Shown: positions 52,058 through 60,479 of the stretch, piece by piece
Layout: each line of letters opens with the position of its first letter
How positions within the stretch are numbered: position 1 is the first letter of the stretch
Assembly (NCBI GenBank): GCA_017462125.1
Contig: JAFTRQ010000037.1
Coordinates: 1-64,000, forward strand
Direction of reading: 5' to 3'
DNA length: 64,000 nucleotides
Origin: Clostridia bacterium
Lineage (GTDB): Bacteria > Bacillota_A > Clostridia > Oscillospirales > CAG-272
Translations under genes and position numbers: made by a program
Notes under the pieces: model-generated
The model's database searches: none
Told to the model about the DNA's origin: nothing
The model's input: only the letters and a program-made list of their open reading frames with translations

Positions 52058-53650
52058 GTGGCAGATTTAAGACAAGAGATCAACAGACGACGCACTTTTG
52101 CGATCATTTCCCACCCCGACGCGGGTAAAACCACATTAACTGAAAAATTCCTCCTTTACGGAGGCGCAATACAGACCGCGGGCTCGGTCAAGGGTAAGCA
52201 GACCGATAAGCACGCAGTTTCCGACTGGATGGAGCTTGAAAAGCAGAGAGGTATTTCCGTGACCTCCTCCGTTATGCAGTTTGAATACGAGGGCTACTGT
52301 ATCAACATCCTCGACACCCCCGGACATCAGGACTTCTCGGAGGATACCTATAGAACGCTTATGGCGGCGGATTCGGCGGTTATGGTCATCGATGCGGCTA
52401 AGGGTATCGAGCCTCAGACAAGAAAGCTTTTCCGTGTCTGTGCGGCGAGAAATATCCCGATCTTTACCTTTATTAACAAGCTGGACCGTGAGGCGAGAGA
52501 CCCCTTCGACCTTCTTGACGAGCTTGAGACCGAGTTTGGCATCGGCACCTATCCTATGAACTGGCCGATCTCCTGCGGACAGACCTTTAAGGGCGTTTAC
52601 GACCGTGAGAAGAAGGCGATCCTCACCTTTGAGACCTCGCACGGCGGCAGAGAGAGATTGCGCGCCATTGAGTGTGATATTACCGACAGAGAAAAGCTTG
52701 ACGCGACCATTGGCGTTGACCTTGCCGACACACTCTGTGAGCAGGTCGACCTGCTTGACGGCGCGGGCAACGACTTTGATATTGAGCAGGTTCGCTCGGG
52801 TAAGCTTTCCCCCGTTTTCTTTGGCTCGGCTCTTAACAACTTCGGCATCGAGCCCTTCCTTGAAAGCTTCCTCAAGATGACCACAGCCCCTCTCGTCAGA
52901 CAGACGGTTTCGGGTGAGGTCGATCCCTTTGACGAGCATTTTTCTGCGTTCGTCTTCAAGATTCAGGCGAATATGAATAAGGCGCACCGCGACCGTATCG
53001 CGTTTATGCGCATCTGTTCGGGAAGATTCCAGAGAAATAAGGAATATTTGCACGTTCGTCCCGGAAAGATGATCAAGCTCTCTCAGCCTCAGCAGATGAT
53101 GGCGCAGGAGAGAGAAATGGTTGAAGAAGCCTATGCGGGCGATATTATCGGTGTGTTTGACCCGGGTATCTTCTCGATCGGCGATACCATCTGCGAGCCC
53201 CCTCTCAAGGTGCAGTTCAAGGGTATTCCTACCTTTGCGCCCGAGCATTTCGCCGTCGTCGAGCAGATCGATTCTATGAAGCGTAAGCAGTTCCAGAAGG
53301 GTATGGAGCAGATCGCCGAGGAGGGTGCGATTCAGATCTTCTTCCTGCCCGACAGCGGTATGGAGCGTGTGATCGTCGGCGTTGTAGGTATGCTTCAGTT
53401 CGACGTGTTGAAGTTCAGACTTCAGAGCGAATACGGTGTGGGATATTCGAGAATGGATCTTCCTCACGATCAGATCAGATATATCGAAAAATGCCCCTGC
53501 GACCCCAAGAATCTCACTCTTTCGGGCGACACCCGCCGCGTGGTGGACGTCAGAGGTAACAGCCTTCTGATCTTCCCGGGCTCTTGGGCGGTCAATTGGG
53601 CACTTGAAAACAACGAGGGCCTTGAGCTTTCCGAGTTTAACAGATGGTAA
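52058..53650 (+). CDS. prfC: Peptide chain release factor 3
   Basis: A 530-residue translational GTPase that recycles RF1 and RF2 from the ribosome after termination. GTPase motifs: G1 HPDAGKTT, G2 region RGISVTSS, G3 DTPGHQDF and G4 NKLD. Domains II and III follow (FVFKIQANMNKAHRDR near residue 300). The length matches the family. GGAG is 7 bases upstream of a GTG at 52058, which is favoured over the TTG at 52046. A DUF3592 gene follows 6 bases later, probably co-transcribed. It is also called RF3. Confidence 0.96.
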   Translation: MADLRQEINRRRTFAIISHPDAGKTTLTEKFLLYGGAIQTAGSVKGKQTDKHAVSDWMELEKQRGISVTSSVMQFEYEGYCINILDTPGHQDFSEDTYRTLMAADSAVMVIDAAKGIEPQTRKLFRVCAARNIPIFTFINKLDREARDPFDLLDELETEFGIGTYPMNWPISCGQTFKGVYDREKKAILTFETSHGGRERLRAIECDITDREKLDATIGVDLADTLCEQVDLLDGAGNDFDIEQVRSGKLSPVFFGSALNNFGIEPFLESFLKMTTAPLVRQTVSGEVDPFDEHFSAFVFKIQANMNKAHRDRIAFMRICSGRFQRNKEYLHVRPGKMIKLSQPQQMMAQEREMVEEAYAGDIIGVFDPGIFSIGDTICEPPLKVQFKGIPTFAPEHFAVVEQIDSMKRKQFQKGMEQIAEEGAIQIFFLPDSGMERVIVGVVGMLQFDVLKFRLQSEYGVGYSRMDLPHDQIRYIEKCPCDPKNLTLSGDTRRVVDVRGNSLLIFPGSWAVNWALENNEGLELSEFNRW

Positions 53651-53656
53651 GATACG

Positions 53657-54052
53657 ATGATTTTCCGCGAATTTCTGTATATAATTGTTATGTGTTATCT
53701 CGCCTATGAGACTGTGCGTGAAATCGTGTTCGTTGTGAAGCACAAAAGCTGTAAGAGGCAGGTCTTGGCTACTGTGACCGAGCTGCGTGAAAGCTCCCGC
53801 GGAAAACATGGCTCAAGATTCAAGGCCACTGTGCGTTACACGGTTGGCGAGCAGACATATTCCGAGGAGCTACACCACAGCTATCATTATGACGAGCTGT
53901 CGGTGGGTGAGTCGGTAACGGTTTTCGTAGATGAACGAAATCCGACTGTTATGCTTGAGCCAAGAGAAAAAAGCTCTGCGATATTCAGAATCTGCGTTAT
54001 ACCGATTTTGGCATTACTTTTGTTGCTCCTTATATGGGCGAGTAAATTGTAA
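53657..54052 (+). CDS. DUF3592-like membrane protein
   Basis: A 131-residue protein with a hydrophobic helix at each end (residues ~5-25 and ~108-128) and a beta-rich middle of about 75 residues (ATVTELRES...VRYTVGEQTY...VGESVTVFVDERNP). This two-helix, one-soluble-domain layout is typical of the DUF3592 family, whose function is unknown. The soluble part probably faces outside. No strong ribosome site is visible, but the gene starts 6 bases after the prfC stop, so reinitiation is likely. A lipoprotein gene follows 19 bases downstream. Confidence 0.75.
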   Translation: MIFREFLYIIVMCYLAYETVREIVFVVKHKSCKRQVLATVTELRESSRGKHGSRFKATVRYTVGEQTYSEELHHSYHYDELSVGESVTVFVDERNPTVMLEPREKSSAIFRICVIPILALLLLLLIWASKL

Positions 54053-54071
54053 TATTTGAAGGAGATGGAAT

Positions 54072-56258
54072 ATGAAAATGAATAAATGGATCAGATTGCT
54101 GGTCGGGATACTTTCGATGTCAATGCTTTGTTGCGCGGTGGCTTGTAATGTGTCGAACGGCAATGAAGATACCACGGCGGATGGATCGAAGGATCAGCCA
54201 TTAGACACAAATGCGGATACAAAGCAATCGGGAGAGACCGATTCGACCGAAACGGAGCTTGAGGACATAGAGGTTGTAACCGAAACCATTGTCATTGAGG
54301 TGGATGAGGAAGAAACCGAGCCCGAGAATTTGGGAGATCCAAATGCTCCGACAGGCGTTACCTTTTTAAGACTTGACGGTCTCAACGCGGCGGGAGAAAC
54401 GCTTCGTATTTACGGTGATTTTGCAGGAGACGCCGATGTTGATGACCTGACGGACATCGTTTGGGAAAAAAGCGATTCATTTGACAGTGGCTATGCTGCC
54501 GTTGCGGGCGCAACAGCGTCTGAATATACTCCGTCGGAGGGCGGATACTATCTCCGCGCCAGTGCGAAGTTCAATGGCAGGAAGTATACAACGAAGGGCT
54601 TGTATATCCGTGAGGAAGCGAACAACAGCTTTGTCAAGGGCTATCTGAGTGCGGATGGTGACACTCTGAACGCGGCAATTGTGTATCACAACGAGCTGAC
54701 GGCAATTCAGACCAAGGTCAAGCTTGTGGTTTATCAAGGCGACAGACCCGTAAAGATTATTACGGGTGATCTTAAACTGAAAAATGGCATCGAAGTGGTC
54801 GTTTTTGCGTGTGAAATTGATAATCTTGGCGACAAAAGGGTAGAGATGACCGTTTATGCGGGTGACGATGCAATTTCCGAGACCGTCTCTGTTTCGGAAG
54901 AGCTTCCCTCTGTTAAAATTTCGAAATCAGTCGTGGGAACATCCGTGTATGTCCAAAAAAAGAAACTTGCATATTTCCAGAAGAACCGCTATATGCAGTT
55001 CCGCTCGACGGTTGAGAACGATCATTGGATCGGTACGGAGCACAATCCCATCGACATGGGCTTTGCATATCAGGAAAGTGGCGTTGCGGGACTCAACAAC
55101 ATCGACGTGCAGTTCATTATAGCCCCCGGTGTCTTCAAGATCGTATTCATTGGCGAAAAGGCGAACGTTGATGCAACGCAGAGAAACGAGCTGATCGGCT
55201 TCTGGGATGCGGAAAAAGAGGAGTTTACTTATATTTACAATTGCTCTATGACCGCGAATACCGAAAGCTGGCACAGTAAATCCAGCTGGGCGGCGCAGGG
55301 CCGTATCGAGCCCTTTGACTATCACCTTGAAAGAATGTCCATTCTTGACAGAGTGTATAACAAAAACGAGGGCGGCGATCTGTATGATTACGTAATCTAC
55401 GAAAACGGCGAAGCGCTTGTAAGGATTCCCAAGCTGCCTGTTCCCCGTACCGCAATCAAGGGAACCTACTTCTACGGCTTCTTCTTAAGCCCCGGTGAGT
55501 CGGTATACTACCCTGATCCCACCGAGGGTGGTTGGAAGTCAACCGTCCTTTCGGATTCGGGAGATACATACGTTGAGATCTGCTGGTCTTGGTATGATAT
55601 GCATAGCTGTTCCGAGAATTCCGTGCCCAGAGTGGGCAATCGTGATACCTTCACCGTGTCTCAATCCTGGCTGTTTGATACCACTACCGCAGAGCATGAC
55701 GCGGCATTGATAGACGAGGCGGTTGAGGTTGAGTGGAAGGATCTTCCCAACTACCAGCTTCCTCTCTTCAGCACAGATAATACCTTTGAGACGCAGTTCG
55801 GCGGTACCGATTGGCAGTACGCTTGGTGGAAGTCTACCTATGATTGCACAATGGACGCTGAGGTCGGTCACGACGGCGCGGGAAGTGTCAAGATCGAAAA
55901 GAAGACGTCGGGAGAGGCATCCTGGTACACCGAGGGCGTTTGGGGCTATCCCTACAGCTTTGATCAGGTACAGGGTAAGACCTACAGATTGTCGGGCTAT
56001 ATCAAGACCGAAAACGTGGTAGGCGAGGCATATATCGCCAATATCCAATACGCGCATCCTACACCGAATCAGCTTACGGAAACCAAGTCCGCGTCTGTTA
56101 CGGGAACCACCGATTGGACTTATGTCTCTATCACCTTTGTGGGACAGGAGAGAATGCAGAACGGAAGCGTTCAGCGCTGCATAGACCATTTCTTCCTGAC
56201 CTTGAACGGTACAGGTACCGTCTGGTTCGACGACGTGAAGATCGAAGAGGTCAAGTAA
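54072..56258 (+). CDS. Secreted lipoprotein with C-terminal carbohydrate-binding-module-like domain
   Basis: A 728-residue protein with a lipoprotein signal peptide ending in AVAC (Cys25). A Thr/Glu/Asp-rich linker follows (~28-90). Residues ~95-175 look like an Ig-like domain. The middle (~290-570) is an uncharacterised Trp/Tyr-rich domain. The C-terminal ~150 residues look like a CBM4/9-type beta-jelly-roll: the YSFDQVQGKTYRLSGYIKTE strand pair, TTDWTYVSITF and GTVWFDDVKIEEV are the hallmarks. It should sit on the outer face of the membrane and bind polysaccharide. No catalytic domain is recognised. AAGGAGAT precedes the ATG. It ends at a bidirectional hairpin. Confidence 0.8.
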   Translation: MKMNKWIRLLVGILSMSMLCCAVACNVSNGNEDTTADGSKDQPLDTNADTKQSGETDSTETELEDIEVVTETIVIEVDEEETEPENLGDPNAPTGVTFLRLDGLNAAGETLRIYGDFAGDADVDDLTDIVWEKSDSFDSGYAAVAGATASEYTPSEGGYYLRASAKFNGRKYTTKGLYIREEANNSFVKGYLSADGDTLNAAIVYHNELTAIQTKVKLVVYQGDRPVKIITGDLKLKNGIEVVVFACEIDNLGDKRVEMTVYAGDDAISETVSVSEELPSVKISKSVVGTSVYVQKKKLAYFQKNRYMQFRSTVENDHWIGTEHNPIDMGFAYQESGVAGLNNIDVQFIIAPGVFKIVFIGEKANVDATQRNELIGFWDAEKEEFTYIYNCSMTANTESWHSKSSWAAQGRIEPFDYHLERMSILDRVYNKNEGGDLYDYVIYENGEALVRIPKLPVPRTAIKGTYFYGFFLSPGESVYYPDPTEGGWKSTVLSDSGDTYVEICWSWYDMHSCSENSVPRVGNRDTFTVSQSWLFDTTTAEHDAALIDEAVEVEWKDLPNYQLPLFSTDNTFETQFGGTDWQYAWWKSTYDCTMDAEVGHDGAGSVKIEKKTSGEASWYTEGVWGYPYSFDQVQGKTYRLSGYIKTENVVGEAYIANIQYAHPTPNQLTETKSASVTGTTDWTYVSITFVGQERMQNGSVQRCIDHFFLTLNGTGTVWFDDVKIEEVK

Positions 56259-56284
56259 GACTATCGAGCGCAATAGAAATAAAA

Positions 56285-56328
56285 AGGGCTGTTGCCAACT
56301 TCTTTAAGAGAAGTCGGGCAACAGCCCT
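56285..56328. terminator. Long terminator hairpin between convergent genes
   Basis: The outer stem AGGGCTGTTGCC (56285-56296) with GGCAACAGCCCT (56317-56328) and the inner stem ACTTCT/AGAAGT (56298-56303 with 56309-56314). A-runs on the left make it best suited to stop the minus-strand gene, and the plus-side T run is short. Confidence 0.8.
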
Positions 56329-56358
56329 ATTCGTTTTCATAGCTCGAGACGATCGTGC

Positions 56359-56871
56359 TTAATCCTCGATGAGAATACCAAGCTCGGTTAGCCTCGCGCA
56401 GATCCTTGCAAAGGTTGCCTCATCCTTGACACTGACGGTGTGAACGTGAACCCCTCCCGTCAGATCGGAAAGCTGTGTTGCACCGGTCTCGCTGACCAGA
56501 CGTACAAACTCCTCCGCGTCGTATCTTGAGGCGATGGACATATCAGCGGAGATCACTCCGTAGATAGAATGCTCGACCTGAACGTCAAGCACTCTGCCGC
56601 CGTTGTCTACTATGGCAAAAAATTCATCCAACACGCCGTCCTTGGTGTGATGGCAGACAATCTTTTTTCGGATCTCTCCGTTCGGTTTGTCGAGGACATA
56701 CCCGCGATGCTCCGCACGGATACCATAGCCTGCCGCTCTCAAAAGGGCGACGTCCGCGACGATGATCTGCCGTGTGACACCGAAGCGTTCCGCAAGCCTT
56801 GTGGCATTCAGAGCGGCATCTGCCTCGGTAAGCGCCGCGATGATTTCCTGTCTTCTGCGTTCTCCGGTCAT
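56359..56871 (-). CDS. niaR: NiaR-type transcriptional repressor (HTH plus 3H domain)
   Basis: A 170-residue nicotinate-responsive repressor. The N-terminal winged HTH (~1-60, LAERFGVTRQIIVADVALLR) is followed by a 3H domain (~70-168) with the conserved His residues in IVCHHT, QVEHSIYG and GGVHVHTV that bind metal in NiaR homologues. Family members repress NAD-biosynthesis and niacin-uptake genes, none of which lies in this window. The gene starts 7 bases after the ASRT-family gene and shares its promoter. Confidence 0.9.
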   Translation of the reverse strand: MTGERRRQEIIAALTEADAALNATRLAERFGVTRQIIVADVALLRAAGYGIRAEHRGYVLDKPNGEIRKKIVCHHTKDGVLDEFFAIVDNGGRVLDVQVEHSIYGVISADMSIASRYDAEEFVRLVSETGATQLSDLTGGVHVHTVSVKDEATFARICARLTELGILIED

Positions 56872-56878
56872 AATGAGA

Positions 56879-57235
56879 TCAATATGCGATCGTTGTCATC
56901 AGCGCGTACTCGGGCTGAGAAACGTCGAGACGGGATGCCTGAACGACTACGGGACGGTCGCTTTCGACAAGAACTGCGTAAGGGGTGTCCTTGGGGATCT
57001 TTCTGCCATCGTCGGTTACGATCTTATCAAGACGAACGTGATTGGTTCTCTCGTGCTTGCAGACAGCGTGAATGCCGCGCATAGGCTCGTCGTTTTCGAA
57101 GAAGATCGTGATATCAATGTGTGCTTCCTCGCCGGAGAGGTTGAGCACGCAGATTGCCTCGTGGCTGACCAAATCGCCTTTTTCGGTGTTGCTCATAAAA
57201 CCGTCAGCGATCATCCATACATTTTTTCCGTACAT
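56879..57235 (-). CDS. Sensory rhodopsin transducer (ASRT) family protein
   Basis: A 118-residue beta-sandwich protein of the PF07100 family named for the Anabaena sensory rhodopsin transducer. Hallmarks: VWMIADGFMS at the N-terminus, SHEAICVLNLSGEEAHIDITIFFE (here cut to HEAICVLN and IDITIFF), and VVQASRLDVSQPEYALMT at the end. No rhodopsin gene is present, and family members in Clostridia and Thermotoga are thought to bind a small molecule, perhaps a carbohydrate. Two ATGs lie six bases apart; 57235 is 8 bases from AAAGGA and is preferred to 57241. It is co-transcribed with niaR. Confidence 0.85.
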   Translation of the reverse strand: MYGKNVWMIADGFMSNTEKGDLVSHEAICVLNLSGEEAHIDITIFFENDEPMRGIHAVCKHERTNHVRLDKIVTDDGRKIPKDTPYAVLVESDRPVVVQASRLDVSQPEYALMTTIAY

Positions 57236-57282
57236 ATTCATATTCCTTTCATTATCTCCGAGGGAGAGTTGATTTCTTTAAC

Positions 57283-57311
57283 AGTATAACATTTTTCGGA
57301 AAATCTGTCAA
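57283..57311 (-). promoter_or_regulatory. Sigma-A promoter of the ASRT-niaR operon
   Basis: Read on the minus strand: exact TTGACA, 17 bp and TATACT. Confidence 0.85.
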
Positions 57312-57341
57312 GATGAAATATGATTTTTTGTGTGGAGATGC

Positions 57342-58109
57342 TTATTTTTCGGCGTTACAGTTGACAGACGCGGTGAACAAGCCGTAGTTCATCTCGCCAA
57401 GCTCGATTTCACCCCAATCGGACAGCGTTCCCTCGTAGTTGATCACCTTCAGCGTGTCACAACCGTAAAATGCCATATCTGCGATCTTGATCACGCTCTT
57501 GCTGATCGTCAGCTCGGTTGCGCCACAGGCGGAGGGGTAGGCGAGAAGGACCGATCCGTCCTTGGAATACAGCACACCGCCATCGTCTGTAAACGATTTG
57601 TTGTAATAATCAACAGAAATGTACACAAGGGAAGCGCAATCGGCGAACGCTTTGCTTCCGATGTAGCTGACGGTGGAGGGAATCTCTATGGCCTTGATTT
57701 CGCGATTGCCGTAAAAAGCCTTGTCATCAATGGAGGTTACGATATCACCGGCGGGACTGCGCTCAGGAATAACGATGAAAAGGTCTGTGCAGCTTCCAAT
57801 ACCGGTTACGGCGCAGGTGCCGTTTCCGTAGCTGGTGAAGCGAAGGGTCTCGACGGGAACGGTAACGATCTCGGTTTCCTCTTCTGTGGGCTGTTCTGTT
57901 ATCGTTTCGCTTTCGGTTTCCGAGGATTCCTCGGGAGAAAGATAAACGGGGAGCTCTTGCGTGCCTTGCTCAGTGTCTTCCTCGGAAAAGGTGGGAGGCG
58001 TACTGTCGCCTTCGCTGACTTTATTCTTTCTGGCTGAGCAGGAGGGAAGGGCTGCCCAAATTGTGGTGAGCACTAAAAGTGCAATAATAAGTAACGTTGC
58101 TCGTTTCAT
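57342..58109 (-). CDS. BspA-type leucine-rich repeat lipoprotein
   Basis: A 255-residue lipoprotein. The signal peptide ends in LPSC (Cys24). A Ser/Thr/Glu-rich linker (~30-85) follows, and then LRR_5 (BspA-type) repeats, such as VTSIDDKAFYGNREIKAIEIP, VSYIGSKAFADCASLVYISV and VIKIADMAFYGCDTLKVINYEG (each shown in part elsewhere as TSIDDKAFYG, YIGSKAFADC and KIADMAFYGC). BspA repeats mediate surface adhesion or binding in gut and oral bacteria. AAAGGAA precedes the ATG. It has its own promoter. It is short for the class and may be a minimal binding protein. Confidence 0.85.
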   Translation of the reverse strand: MKRATLLIIALLVLTTIWAALPSCSARKNKVSEGDSTPPTFSEEDTEQGTQELPVYLSPEESSETESETITEQPTEEETEIVTVPVETLRFTSYGNGTCAVTGIGSCTDLFIVIPERSPAGDIVTSIDDKAFYGNREIKAIEIPSTVSYIGSKAFADCASLVYISVDYYNKSFTDDGGVLYSKDGSVLLAYPSACGATELTISKSVIKIADMAFYGCDTLKVINYEGTLSDWGEIELGEMNYGLFTASVNCNAEK

Positions 58110-58186
58110 TTTAAATTCCTTTCTTTATGCTTTAAACTTGCCGCATATGTCGCGGTGTGAAGTCGGTGTCTGCAAACCCTGAAAAA

Positions 58187-58215
58187 ATTATAGCAGGCGG
58201 TATTCCTCGTGTCAA
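58187..58215 (-). promoter_or_regulatory. Consensus sigma-A promoter of the LRR lipoprotein gene
   Basis: Read on the minus strand: exact TTGACA, 17 bp and exact TATAAT. Confidence 0.88.
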
Positions 58216-58259
58216 TTAAAACCGTGCGACCGAAAACTTGCTTTTCAGACGCGTTTTGA

Positions 58260-58281
58260 CTCGTTTTTGATCAAAAACGAG
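58260..58281. repeat. 22-bp perfect palindrome
   Basis: CTCGTTTTTGA joins TCAAAAACGAG with no spacer. It lies in the 387-bp gap between divergent genes, about 145 bp upstream of the -35 box of the next gene. It could be an operator or a compact terminator-like hairpin. Otherwise the gap holds only the two promoters. Confidence 0.4.
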
Positions 58282-58424
58282 CCTATTTGATCTTTGTCTA
58301 CAGAATAAACTTTTCGACTTTTTTGGCGATTTTTTGAGCGAAATATCTTTGACGAAGTCAAAAAAGAAACAAACGATAGAGAAAACAACAAAAAGTATAG
58401 TGAAGGGCGGGCGAAAGAACTGTC

Positions 58425-58453
58425 TTGACAAATCTGCCGAGCCGTGATATAAT
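58425..58453 (+). promoter_or_regulatory. Consensus sigma-A promoter of the cytidylate-kinase-like gene
   Basis: Exact TTGACA (58425-58430), 17 bp and exact TATAAT (58448-58453). Confidence 0.9.
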
Positions 58454-58496
58454 GAATTACAGAGCATCTCTGACTCAATAGAAAAGGAGTCTCAAT

Positions 58497-59099
58497 ATGA
58501 AAAGAATCGTTACAATCAGCCGTGAATTCGGAAGCGGCGGAAGAAGCATCGGTAAGATGGTTGCCGAGCGACTCGGTTATAAGTTTTATGATGGAGAGCT
58601 GATCGACGAGGTGGTGAAATCCAGCGGCCTCGCGAGAGAGATCGTGGAAAAATACGATGAGTATGCCACACATAAAAACAGCTTTCTGTATTCCATTGCT
58701 GTCAACGCGGGCGGTGACGGATATAACGGTCTGTCCTTTGCGAATCGGGTACAGATCGCCCAAGTCAGCGTGATCAAGCAGCTGGCAGAGGAAGGCAACT
58801 GTGTGATCATCGGACGCGGCGCGGATTTTGTTTTGCGTGACCGAGAGGATTGCCTCAACGTTTTTGTGAGAGCAGATCTTGATCACAGAGCAAAGCACGT
58901 GATCGAGCAATACGGTGAGACCGAGGTGAAGATAGAGGACAGATTGCGTGACAAGGATACAAGACGTAAGGTTTTCTACAGATCCTTTACTATGCGCGAA
59001 TGGGGCGTTTGCGATAATTATCATCTTATGCTTGACAGCGGAGTGATCGGCCTCCAAAAATGTGCTGATATCATCTGTAGCGTGGTCGAGAACGCTTGA
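58497..59099 (+). CDS. Cytidylate kinase-like family protein
   Basis: A 200-residue P-loop protein of the cytidylate-kinase-like family (PF13189). The nucleotide loop is ISREFGSGGRSIGK at residues ~7-20, followed by RLGYKFYDGELID and the conserved NCVIIGRGADFVL strand near 105. The ARADLDHR-type arginine helix is seen as VRADLDHRAKHV. These proteins are widespread in Clostridia and distinct from the essential CMP kinase (cmk); their substrate is not established. GGAG supports the start. It is monocistronic with a consensus promoter. Confidence 0.88.
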   Translation: MKRIVTISREFGSGGRSIGKMVAERLGYKFYDGELIDEVVKSSGLAREIVEKYDEYATHKNSFLYSIAVNAGGDGYNGLSFANRVQIAQVSVIKQLAEEGNCVIIGRGADFVLRDREDCLNVFVRADLDHRAKHVIEQYGETEVKIEDRLRDKDTRRKVFYRSFTMREWGVCDNYHLMLDSGVIGLQKCADIICSVVENA

Positions 59100-59187
59100 T
59101 TTTTTGCGTTTTGAAGCACCAATGAAACGATATGCATAAATATTCGGAAAAAATGACAAAATATTCAAAAAATTTTTTAAAAAAAGA

Positions 59188-59216
59188 TTGACAAGACAGA
59201 AAAAGAGTGGTATAAT
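59188..59216 (+). promoter_or_regulatory. Consensus, extended -10 promoter of the ABC transporter operon
   Basis: Exact TTGACA (59188-59193), 17 bp, TGG and exact TATAAT (59211-59216). Confidence 0.92.
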
Positions 59217-59277
59217 GAAACCACTTTATTCCGATGAAGCAAATTTCCTCTTTTTTCAGAAAATATGCCTTATCGAA

Positions 59278-59306
59278 CCGCCGTGAAGCACAATGCTTGA
59301 CGGCGG
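59278..59306 (+). promoter_or_regulatory. Leader hairpin upstream of the ABC transporter
   Basis: CCGCCGT (59278-59284) pairs with ACGGCGG (59300-59306), with inner AAGC/GCTT (59286-59289 with 59295-59298). AAAAATTTTTAT follows, so it could act as an attenuator in the ~120-base leader. No known riboswitch class is recognised. Confidence 0.4.
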
Positions 59307-59339
59307 GTAAAAATTTTTATATCGAATGGAGAAAAGATC

Positions 59340-60317
59340 ATGAAAAAGCTTTTATGTATCGCTCTTGCAGCATTGATGTGTATGTCGATGCTCGTGTTCA
59401 CATCTTGTGACACAGAAAAAGATGACGGCAAGTACGTAGTAGGTATCTGTCAGTTGCTTCCTCACGAAGCTTTGGATGCAGCAACACAGGGCTTTATGGA
59501 TGCTCTGAAGGAAGAACTCGGTGAAGAAAACGTTGAGTTCCTCAATGAAAACGCAGGTAATGAGATCCCCGTATGTACTACGATCATCAACAACCTCGTC
59601 AATAAGGAAGTTGACCTGATCATGGCAAATGCAACTCCCGCACTTGCCGCTGCTGTTAACGGTACCAGCACCATTCCCGTGCTTGGCACCTCTATCACCG
59701 AATACGGTACTGCCCTTGGAATCGAAAACTTCGACGGCCTTGTTGGCGGCAATGTTTCGGGTACAAGCGACCTTGCTCCTCTTGATCAGCAGGCACAGAT
59801 GATCATCGATCTGTTCCCTGAGGCTAAGACGGTTGCAATGGTTTACTGCCTTGGTGAAGCAAACTCCAAGTATCAGGTTCAGGAAGTTAAGAAGTTCCTT
59901 GAGGCAGAGGGTATCACAGTTATCGACAAGGCGTTTACCGATTCCAATGACGTTTCCGTTGTAGCCGCCGCCGCTGCTGCAGAAGCTGACGTAATTTACA
60001 TTCCCACCGATAACACAGCAGCCGGCTGTGCAGAGACAATCGGCGGTGTGATCGGCGATACACCCGTTGTCGCAGGTGAAGAGGGTATTTGCAAGGGTTG
60101 CGGTGTGGCAACTTTGACCATCAGCTACTACGATCTCGGTGTTGCTACCGGTAAGATGGCTGCAAAGATTCTGAAGGGTGAGGCTGACATCTCCGAAATG
60201 CCCATTGAATATGCGGCAACCTTTACAAAGAAATACAATAAGAATATCTGCGAGCAGCTCGGTATTGATACCGCTGATCTTGAAGCAAAGGGCTACATTG
60301 CCATCGAAGCAGAGTAA
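59340..60317 (+). CDS. ABC transporter substrate-binding lipoprotein (TrpX-like, PF04392 type)
   Basis: A 325-residue lipoprotein with a signal peptide ending in FTSC (Cys23). The mature domain has the two-lobe periplasmic-binding layout of the ABC_sub_bind family: VVGICQLLPHEALDAATQGF, a mid hinge with NATPALAAAVNG and PVLGTSITE, and PVVAGEEGICKGCGVATLTISYYDLG (shown in part: AGEEGICKGCGVAT). Relatives include tryptophan/tyrosine-binding TrpX proteins, so an aromatic amino acid ligand is possible but not shown. GGAGAAAAG precedes the ATG. The permease and ATPase genes follow after an internal hairpin. Confidence 0.9.
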   Translation: MKKLLCIALAALMCMSMLVFTSCDTEKDDGKYVVGICQLLPHEALDAATQGFMDALKEELGEENVEFLNENAGNEIPVCTTIINNLVNKEVDLIMANATPALAAAVNGTSTIPVLGTSITEYGTALGIENFDGLVGGNVSGTSDLAPLDQQAQMIIDLFPEAKTVAMVYCLGEANSKYQVQEVKKFLEAEGITVIDKAFTDSNDVSVVAAAAAAEADVIYIPTDNTAAGCAETIGGVIGDTPVVAGEEGICKGCGVATLTISYYDLGVATGKMAAKILKGEADISEMPIEYAATFTKKYNKNICEQLGIDTADLEAKGYIAIEAE

Positions 60318-60356
60318 TTCTTTCGGACTTTTAACTGAACAGAACAGATAATAATT

Positions 60357-60397
60357 CTGCCGTTGTCGGGAGATTTCCCGGCAACGACAGATTTTTG
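60357..60397 (+). terminator. Intra-operon terminator-like hairpin
   Basis: A 14-bp stem (60357-60370 with 60377-60390) with one mismatch and one G-U pair, a 6-nt loop and an ATTTTTG tail lies between the binding-protein and permease genes. Partial termination here would give more binding protein than membrane components. Confidence 0.65.
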
Positions 60398-60479
60398 AGA
60401 TTTAAAGGGGATTTGTTTTTTTACTGAAGATGGCAAATTCCGTATAGAAAGGTAGCCTTTAAAAGGGCTTGGTAGCGAT

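Noticed and set aside
52136..53809. 557-residue minus-strand open frame
   Set aside because: It is a shadow of prfC, which carries all GTPase motifs.
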